A stretch of 64,000 nt of DNA. It comes from Chytridium lagenaria (Eukaryota > Chytridiomycota > Chytridiomycetes > Chytridiales > Chytridiaceae). The translations under genes were made by a program, and so were the position numbers. The number at the start of each line of letters is the position of its first letter. Within the stretch, counting starts at the first letter, position 1. The stretch spans positions 62,001 through 126,000 of the forward strand of contig JAHLKC010000022.1 of the NCBI GenBank assembly GCA_025449115.1, read 5' to 3'. Under the pieces are notes generated by a model. That model was not told the DNA's origin. It did no database searches and saw only the letters and a list, made by a program, of their open reading frames with translations. Positions 56,257 through 64,000 of the stretch are shown here, one piece after another.

Positions 56257-59197
56257 ATGCTCTCATCCCCCTCCACCACCTCATCCTCAACGTCATCCTC
56301 CTCCATCATCCATCGCATCAACACCAACAACAAACACCAAAAACAAGCAGACACTGACCCTGACCTCCTCGCGCTCGGTCGTGATCTCTACGAATCCTTG
56401 AGTGCATGGGAACATCCCTCTTCCTCCTCCTCCAACCCCAACATGGACGAAGGAACCCCTTCTACTTCTACAACCTCTGCCGTATCCTCCTCCGTCTACA
56501 GCCCAGACACCACACACGTAAATACCTTTTCCTCGCGTATTCTAACCCTTCCCTCAAGCACCCCACCAATCACCCCTATGACGTGTCATCCCGTACCCTC
56601 GTCATCCCACGCCCTCATCACCCCCCCAAAACCATCCTCACTCACCTCCTCACCGCCCACCTTGACATCCGAGACCTCCTCCTCCTCAACCCAACCAACA
56701 CCCTCCTCCTCTTTTTTCATGACTCTCGACCACGCTGTGAAAGCACGCACCCTCGTTCATGGATTTTTGGGCGACATGGAATTGTTGAGGGAGATTGTGA
56801 AGGCTGGGGAGACGGCGGAGGCGGTTGTGGGGGAGTTGGAGAGAACAGGGAGGGTGTGGTGGATGTGGGGAGGGTGAGAGGAGGTGTGGAGGTATTGTTG
56901 TTTTTCAAACCCGTTCCTTCTTGTTTTTCTTTATGTGTCAATTCGTTTTTTCTCAACCAGCCCTCTCCTCCCCGTTTTTGTTAATTTTCTTATGGGTAGA
57001 CGTTGAAATCGTTTGGGGATATACGACATCTCGAAATCACCCCTCACCTCTATAAAGTCGAATACTATGACGCCAGAGCCGCCGAAACGGTCGCCGCGGT
57101 TCTTCGTGGCCAATTGATCAAGGTCGTCTTTACACCCTTTCACCACATATTGACGCTTTTTTGTTTTAGGAGGATGATGGTTTACGTGGTGATGGGACGT
57201 GGAAACGGGGGGAGGCTGTATTGACACCCCCACCGAGTCGACAGACGGTGAGGTCACCGTTGATGCGTGATTATGTGAAACGAATGGATGGGGATGACGT
57301 GAAAAAAATACCGATGATGTACTAAAGTTTTCTTTATTTCTTTGGTTCCTCTGCCATTCCCTATCTTTTTAATGACTATTCTTCTCCATTCTCGTATAAT
57401 ATTAACGACTCTTCCTCTCCCATTCCCTGTCGTCCTAACGACCCTCCCTCTCCCATTTCCAAACTTTCTAACACTTTAGCTGCATAGGTATAGCCCCTTT
57501 TCTCAAAACCCAACCACCATCGCATCCCACGCAAAACCCCTCCGCATCAACACCTCCTTCATAACAACCACCACCACCCCACATTCAAACGACAACACCT
57601 TTCCACCACACTCTGATTCAGACATCACCCCTCCTCATCCAACCATCAACGCCACAGGACCTGCCTCCGCCCCACCCACTCTCAACGCGTATCAATGGAT
57701 GAATGACTTTCAGAATCACCCACAAACCACCAGGCTCACCCGCTATTCACAAGGCATCAACATGTCTTCACCATCCACGTCTTCCAACCCTTATACGTCA
57801 CATCGATACTTGTTCTCCCCAACGACATCACATGACCACTCTCCCTCTAATACCTTCACGTTCTCAACACCCCTGGATCACACAAAAGTATTCGGAACCG
57901 TCTCCTCCCAAATCGCTGCCATGAACATCACCCCGTCTCCTCTTATTCCCAAAGAAAACGAGCTGAATCTGTTTAATCTCGGTACTCACCCCTTCCTCAT
58001 GCCCCACTTTTTTTTAATTGTTACAGTCTCTGGACGTGATAAACGGACAACCGTCATGCTTAAAAACGTACCAAATCGGTATACACAGGAAGAGTTGATT
58101 GAGTTTGTGAATGAAACGCATAGAGGATGTTTTGATTTCTTGTATCTGCGAATGGATTTCTTGAATAGGTGTAATGTTGGATGTATGTCATTTCCCCCTC
58201 CCCCCTTTCCCGTTTACTGATCCCCCCCCCCCCACTTTTTTTTGGCGTTTATTTAACCCCTCCGTTTTTTTTTAGACGCGTTCATAAAGTAAGACCCCAC
58301 TCATCCCCCCAATCATTTAACGCGTCGGTTAACCCAACTCATCACCCCCTCAACTTTTTAACGCCGTCGATTTTTGTAAAGTTTTGTCGATTCAACCGCA
58401 ATCATCACGTTTGCTGCTCGCGTTCATGGGAAAAAATGGTAACCTGGCACTCCATGTTTCTTCAAAGACGTGACTTTTGTTTTTTTTGTAGGCCGAAATT
58501 TAATAGCGAAAAAGTGCCTACTGTTTGTTATGCTAATATTCAGACTCGACATGCGCTTATTGAGAAGTTTAGAAATAGCAGGTGTTTACTTGGTCCAAAC
58601 CCTTTACCCTTTCTTTTGCGTATCCCCTTTTTTTTTGACCATACTGTTTGCTTTTTTTTTTTGGAATCCTTCAACCACGCTGTCAACCCACTCATTTCTG
58701 TATTGTATTTGTTTTTGTTTTTTTCTTTTATGGAATAATCTTTAAACCACGCACCTGATTTTCTCTCTATCTTTTTCCTGCCCTTTTTTTTGGGGGGGTG
58801 GAAATCCTTCAATCACGCTCTTGACCCACCCATTTTTTCTCTATCATTTCCCCCTAATTTTTTTTCGTAACTCTAACCCTTCCCCATCCCCAGCGTCATG
58901 CTCGAAGACCCCTCCTACCGTCCCAAACTCTTCCACACGTCCGGTCCAAACCGTGGCTCCGAAGAACCCTTCCCCTCTCCCACCACCGCGATGCGACCTA
59001 AATCCAATGTGCTGTTCAGTAGAGATGGGTATGGGGGACGTGGGGATTTGGTGCAGGCTGCTTTGTTGGGGTGTCAGCGTGGGGATGTTGAGGGACGGGA
59101 GTGGGGGGGAGGGAGGGGGGAGGATGTGGGGAGAGAGGGTGGGTTGGAGGGGAGGAGGGTGGGAGTGGGAGGAGGTATGGAGAGAGGGGGAGGATAG
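56257..59197 (+). CDS. Mei2-like RNA-binding protein
   Basis: Mei2-family proteins bind RNA through a distinctive C-terminal RRM and control meiosis or differentiation in fungi and plants. The N-terminus (56,257-56,870) is Ser/Thr/Pro-rich with GFLGDMELLREIV. A degenerate earlier RRM follows an intron: TLKSFGDIRHLEI, LYKVEYYDARAAETVAAVLR. After another low-complexity stretch, the C-terminal Mei2 RRM reads KRTTVMLKNVPNRYTQEEL, THRGCFDFLYLRMDF, NRCNVG, then across introns VHGKKW, FNSEKVPTVCYANIQTRHAL, and VMLEDPSYRPKLFHTSGPN. All these blocks are hallmarks of RRM3 in Mei2. The end is Gly/Arg/Glu-rich, with stop at 59,195-59,197. Introns between 58,180 and 58,900 are T-rich and hard to place; one segment near 58,260-58,430 is uncertain. 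Confidence 0.82.
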
Positions 59198-59352
59198 GTT
59201 TTATTTTTGATGGGGGGTTTTTTTTGTGTTTTTGTATTTTTTTTTAGTGTGATTTGGATACTTTTTTTTTTTTGTAAGATGTGGTCTTGAGTTTTGTTTT
59301 TGTGTGCGTGTGTGTACGTGAGGATTATATTGCCCCTCGTCGCTTTTTTTGT

Positions 59353-59405
<53 letters not shown>

Positions 59406-60150
59406 GTCTTTCCGGTTTTCAAAAAGTGTTTTATCGCGACTTTTTTTTGTGTCGTTTCTTTTTATTACGTTTTTTTTTGTGTCGTTTCTTTTTTTTTTTT
59501 TTTTTGTCAATGATGCGGTGATGGCGTTTCACGCCTTTCCTTCTTACACGTGTTTTTTTCTTGTTTAAGTCGCCTCTCCCTTTTGTTTTTTGTTCCGCCG
59601 TTTTTGTGGTGCTGCTTTTTTTGTGTAGTGGAACGACTGTATTTTTGTGATTAGTTTTTTATAAGTTCAATTTTACTGTTCAGTCACCTTTCTTTTCTTT
59701 CCTCTTTCAGTTTAAAAAAAGAAACGTTACTTGTTTAATGGACCTCTCTTTCCTCCCTTTTTTTTAAACCCGAGGCTTTGTGAACATTACCCCCGTTTTT
59801 GTGAACCTTTTTCTGGACTGTGTTTTCGTTTGAACGATTTCCCATACTCTTTTTTTTAAATGAAAACACGACGTTTGCTTTTATGTTGATTTTATTGGGA
59901 TCAATCTTTCTTTATACTTTTTATAAAAAATGATTTTCGAGGTATGATATCCTTGATGGTTTTGCAACCTCCATATTCTGAGGTACTACCGGAGTACGAT
60001 GATCACGATGAAGAAGGAGGTCGAAATTAGACCAACGCGTCTTAGGTGCATGCCCTCAAATTGAAGAACATTAATATTTCTAGTATCCTTACGAGACTTT
60101 ACTCCAATTACTCTTTATTATCAACCTTATGAACGAAATTACTCCAAGTT
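59198..60150. other. Intergenic region, very T-rich
   Basis: About 950 bp. A run of 49 T at 59,355-59,403 and further T8-T17 runs to 59,505 dominate. Open frames made of Phe or Lys codons here are artefacts. No gene seen. Confidence 0.6.
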
Positions 60151-60246
60151 GTCGACAAGCTCTTCAGTCGACAAGCTCTTCAGTCGACAAGCTCTTCAGT
60201 CGACAAGCTCTTCAGTCGACAAGCTCTTCAGTCGACAAGCTCTTCA
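60151..60246. repeat. Six perfect tandem copies of a 16-bp unit
   Basis: The unit GTCGACAAGCTCTTCA is repeated six times without a single change over 96 bp. It lies just beyond the 3' end of the GCK-type kinase gene. Confidence 0.95.
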
Positions 60247-60321
60247 CTTTTATCGAGTTTTGGATATCGAATAAGAAACAATCGAAAACAATAGCTTGAA
60301 TCTACGCGTCTCTTTTATTTC

Positions 60322-60631
60322 ACCCCTTGTCGTCTCTTCCACCTCGCCAACAGGTTCTCAGCAAGTACGCTCATCTCAACTCCTTCCACAATCTTATCCA
60401 ACTCGCTCTTTACGTCTTCTCTCACAGGCGTAACACTTTCTCTTGAAGGCGCGATATGGCGTGGTTTTATTTCACATTACCCTGTCGTCTCTTCCACCTC
60501 GCCAACAGGTTCCCACCAAGTACACTCATCTCAACTCCTTCCACGATCTTATCTAACTCGCTCTTTACGTCTTCTCTCACAGGCGTAACACTTTCTCTTG
60601 AAGGCGCGATATGGCGTGGGGCCGCCTCTCG
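60322..60631 (-). repeat. 155-bp direct duplication covering the 3' end of the GCK kinase gene
   Basis: Two copies, offset by 155 bp, each contain the last coding stretch ([20 protein letters not shown] to [10 protein letters not shown]) and a stop codon. The copy at 60,477-60,631 is joined to the gene; the copy at 60,322-60,476 lies downstream of the first stop, at 60,467-60,469. They differ at only a few bases. Confidence 0.88.
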
Positions 60632-62278
60632 TGATGGAGTCACTTCTACTGCCTTTGATACACCCGAATCCGCCCATGCGGGTTTACCATGATTCTTGGA
60701 TAAGCCCTCAACGTCATCCTCAAACATAACGCTAAACCCGTTAGTACAGAAAGGAGCATGAATATACTTTCGTCCTAAACTCCGTAAACTCTTCTCGCCG
60801 ACAGTTCGTAACGCTGATCTTGGCATATGCTACAAAATTATTCAGAGAACGTTGTAAGATAAACTCTACAAACCTCCACTGGTGTTCCTGACTCTCTAAA
60901 AATATTATTTTAGAAAACCGCTAAACGACGCGACGATCACCTCACTCCCTTTATATAGTCCGCCAATTCCCTAACATCCCCCATTTCCTTCACAAAGGGA
61001 TGTTCAAGCAACTCTATCGCCGACAACCTCTGATAACTCGTTCAACAAACCGATAAAAACCATACCACACCTGTGATTGTTTCTGTTGTAAACATAATTC
61101 TAAAAACTCCCGAAACATTTTTGAAAACGTTTCAGGAAGCCGTGGAGGATCGCATTTGGGTATCATGAAAAGGACACGAAGCGGGTGGAGGTTCGAGTAA
61201 GGGGGAAGTCCCCTACATGTTTTTAAAAGACTGACATAAACATCGGCTTACGTTGCGAGTTCTATGGCTGTGATACCTAACGACCATATATCCGCCTGCA
61301 TCTATTAAACCATCGTAGAAAAAAGCGACCAAATACCTTACACCCATAAGCTGACCGTAAAATAACTTCAGGTGCCATCCAATATGGGGTTCCCACAAAT
61401 GTATTCATTTTCGTCATTGTTGAAGTTATCTAAGAACCGTCAGAACCCATAAAATAAATCGGTTTCGGTACCTGCCCTGATACCCCGAAATCCGCCAACT
61501 TTGCTCTTCCGTCTCCTGTCAGCAATATGTTAGCAGCTTTAATATCGCGATGAATTTTCCCACGCGCGTGGAGGTATGCCAGGCCGTGGAGGATTTGGTG
61601 TAGGATAAGAGCTATGAGACGTTCAGGAAGGGGGTGGGGTTGTAGCTACGACGTTAGAGATGACGTTACAACGGGTCTCACAATGTCCTGACATGAACCT
61701 CCTGTACATAGTTCCATCACGATATAGAGTTTTGTGTCGGAAATGAAGGAACCGTAGTATTTTGTGACGTAGCTGTAAGAGGTGAGTTGGGATTAGAAAG
61801 GAAACGTACGGTGATCGTAGACCGGAGAGGATTGAGACTTCGCGTTGGATGTCGGTCATGTCGTCTTCATTGTCTGGATATTGTTAAAGACTAACATGAA
61901 GATGAAGGAACCTTCAAGGTCAACTACTTTGATTGCGACGACTTCGTTGGTTACAGTGTCAAGCCCTTTGTAAACCTTAAAGAGTTTTGTTCAGCAATGT
62001 GAAAAACAAGTTGTTCCACAAGATATCTTCAAGGACTCGATACAAGCGTACCAAAGTGTAATCTTTCTATCTAGAGACAGCCCTCCCGTTTAACTTACAT
62101 TGCCGTAAGATCCTGATCCCACGAGTTCCTGCAACAGGTATCTCTCTGTTCCCATTTTCGCAGGTGGCGATGATGTTGGATCTTGAGTTGGATCGGTACA
62201 ACCCTTACTCGACTGTGATCCCATCTTGTTTGTCTGCGGGATCCGCCGTGGAAGCATTTGTGGTGGTGGAGCTGGCAT
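60467..62278 (-). CDS. GCK/STE20-family protein kinase (SPS1/SID1/MST3-like)
   Basis: Germinal-centre kinases act in septation, polarity and stress signalling. The protein may start at 62,278 ([15 protein letters not shown]) or 62,224 (MGSQSS). Kinase motifs in order: [21 protein letters not shown] with the ATP-site Lys; [37 protein letters not shown]; the catalytic loop [23 protein letters not shown]; and the activation segment [15 protein letters not shown]. The last two are diagnostic for the STE20 superfamily, and the GGSCQDI hinge points to the GCK-III group. [19 protein letters not shown] and [16 protein letters not shown] complete the domain. The frame is intact once short introns are removed. 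The C-terminal tail is short, rich in Arg, Ser and Pro, and ends RRQGNVK-stop; this last part is tandemly duplicated downstream. Confidence 0.88.
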
Positions 62279-62651
62279 GCCAAGATCAAAACAAATTAAA
62301 TTTCTGCTTGAACTGACTTGGCTGACCAGTTGCAGCAAAATAGACGCTCTCTTTCTTGTTTCCCAACCAACTTTTTTTTTTTTTGGAAGCCCCATAGGTG
62401 AGAGAATCAAAGAGAACCGAAACTGAAGACAAAGAGATACGAGGTTTTGTGATTTTGGGAATATTCCTGTTCTTTCATGATAAAGACCAATAGTTACAGG
62501 TGAATGATATTTCGAGGCGCAACAGAATCAGAGGTAAAGACAATATTTTTATTTACTTTCTAAAAAGCAACATTTAGTAACAAAAATAAATAGATATCGC
62601 AAACAGAACTGAAGAAGGATATGATAAGGGAAAAGGAATGTGGACTATGAC

Positions 62652-63733
62652 TCACCGGTACCACATCTGAGTCGCACGCTCCCTCCGGATCTTCTTCTGG
62701 AGCTGAAGAACACCGAAAAGAAGGGCTTCGGCGGTGGGTGGGCATCCAGGGACGTAGATATCAACGGGAACAATCCTGTCGCATCCCCTCACGACAGAGT
62801 AGGAGTAGTGGTAGTATCCTCCTCCATTGGCGCCTGAGAGATGATGAGTTTCAAATTTTTTTAATAGAATAAAGGTAATACTTACAACTACCCATGGAGA
62901 TAACCCATCGGGGGTGGGGCATTTGGTCGTAACTAGAAAAAAACCAAAGTGAGTCACATGACTTCGCGAAAAACAAGCGTTCGTTGCCAAGATAAAAATT
63001 CGGTATAAAAAGAGACTCACACTCTACGAAGAGCAGGCGCCATCTTGTTGGTGAGAGTTCCAGCAACAATCATGACATCGGGATTGACGAGGCGAAGCAC
63101 GGAACACAATGCCCAACCTATCCTGATCGTAGCGAGCAGCAGCCATGTGCATCATCTCCACAGCGCAGCAAGCGAGACCGAACGTCATGGGCCAGATTGA
63201 TGAAGTCCTGGTCCAGTTAAATACAGCATCGACCGTAGTCAAAACGAATTCTACGAAATAATCAGTCTGATGGCTTCGGAGCGGGTCTCTCACCAGCAGC
63301 ATTGTTGACGGGTGTGGGAAGATTGAAGGGGTTGACTTTCTCTGCGGGTGAGTCGTTCACATCAAAGGAGCTGAGGGTCTTATCGCGGGTGACGAGACGA
63401 GCAATGGAACGGGATTGAGTGTGGTGGACGCCTTGACAATTGACCGTCAGTTAGAGCAAGCTCTATTACAAATTAAATCAAGTTTCTTCAACTCACTAGA
63501 TGAGATAGCAGGGAGAGCGGCCTGGGCGAGGAGCAAGCTGGCAGGACGATCTGAAATCGCCCTGAAACAAAAATAAGAGTTAAACATCCCCACTTATATG
63601 TATACACACCTCAACGCCGACGAGGTGTTTGTTGCTAGGCGAAACAGATACGGTAGCGTTAGCTCTCGGAAGACGGTGGAGACAGGAAGCGACCGCTCGC
63701 TGACGACTCACCTCGAACAAATGATCTGAACAT
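62652..63733 (-). CDS. NDUFS7: NADH:ubiquinone oxidoreductase PSST subunit (NDUFS7/NuoB), mitochondrial
   Basis: This subunit carries cluster N2 of complex I, the last electron donor to ubiquinone, in the mitochondrial matrix arm. The first exon MFRSFVRG and the Arg/Ala/Ser-rich segment that follows are a likely import presequence. [20 protein letters not shown] supplies the adjacent Cys pair, SMGS-CANGG (across an intron) the third, and [15 protein letters not shown] the fourth cluster ligand. [20 protein letters not shown] and the [19 protein letters not shown] block are strongly conserved. The end is [15 protein letters not shown] at 62,652. A splice junction or base change near 63,065 joins the frames of the two central exons. 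The presence of complex I excludes the yeasts that have lost it. Confidence 0.94.
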
Positions 63734-64000
63734 GATGCCTCAACCAGATTTTGCTGGTTTTTACAAAATTTTCAATGAGGCCATCTTGAGGGCTCATTCA
63801 GCACTCGAATGCAAGGACGGTGTAAACTATCGGCATGCGTAAGTCTGATGCAGTTTCGTAGGTGTATGCTGAAGCATCTAAATGTTTTGAAGTACCTAAG
63901 AATGCCTGCGTTGGAGTCTCCGTGGCTAAAAGCATTTTCAAATTGGGAGGAGTGGCGACCATCTTGAGCTATGCAAAACTAATGCATCCTTCGCGGTATA
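63734..64000. other. 5' flank of NDUFS7, window edge
   Basis: About 270 bp with no coding signal that I can support. It should hold the NDUFS7 promoter. Confidence 0.5.

Noticed and set aside
59294..59568. Phe-rich (or, reversed, Lys-rich) open frames
   Set aside because: They come from the long T runs; composition is not protein-like.
60151..60246. CRISPR-like short repeats
   Set aside because: Units are directly adjacent with no spacers, and the genome is eukaryotic.

Overview
The window is nuclear DNA of a fungus, most likely an early-diverging zoosporic (chytrid-like) one. Genes carry many short GT-AG introns (about 40-80 nt where I could place both ends). The families are typical of fungi and their relatives (TOM1/HUWE1, NCS6, TAD3, EAF6, YOP1, PRP38B, NOP15, a Mei2-like protein). 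Two are lost from most yeasts and moulds: a soluble-adenylyl-cyclase-like protein and an Abraxas-like MPN protein. The lineage is an inference from gene content, not a database match.

Layout. 1-6.3 kb (minus): sAC-like protein, 3' end outside the window. 7.4-9.1 kb: CPSF6-like RRM protein. 9.3-13.0 kb: a strange gene with an NRPS-type condensation fold whose two halves are separated by a coiled coil and a SAM-like domain. 13.4-14.2 kb: NOP15/NIFK. 14.4-15.2 kb (minus): Rab-like GTPase. 15.2-17.0 kb: PRP38B with an RS tail built from small phase-1 exons. 17.2-29.4 kb (minus): giant HECT ligase. 29.6-30.9 kb (minus): NCS6. 30.9-32.2 kb: Abraxas-like. 32.9-34.3 kb (minus): PAM2-motif protein. 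36.4-38.5 and 47.9-51.3 kb: two divergent protein kinases flanking a Ngaro-type tyrosine-recombinase retrotransposon at 39.9-46.2 kb, which has the diagnostic split direct repeats A1-ORFs-B1-A2-B2. 51.9-52.5 kb (minus): EAF6. 52.5-53.9 kb: TAD3. 54.1-55.6 kb: YOP1/REEP. 56.3-59.2 kb: Mei2-like. 60.5-62.3 kb (minus): GCK/STE20 kinase. 62.7-63.7 kb (minus): NDUFS7 of complex I.

How the genes relate. There is no pathway cluster. RNA biology is well represented: cleavage/polyadenylation (CPSF6-like), splicing (PRP38B), ribosome assembly (NOP15), tRNA wobble modification (NCS6 thiolates U34; TAD3 is a subunit of the A34 deaminase) and RNA binding (Mei2-like, PAM2). Three divergent pairs have start codons only 24, 31 and 58 bp apart (NCS6/Abraxas, EAF6/TAD3, Rab-like/PRP38B), so their 5' leaders must abut or overlap.

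Quality caveat. Nearly every conserved gene is broken by one or more single-base gains or losses, often in short homopolymers, while the conserved protein continues in the next frame. This looks more like consensus errors of a long-read assembly than mass pseudogenisation. CDS spans below run from inferred start to inferred stop across introns and such shifts.
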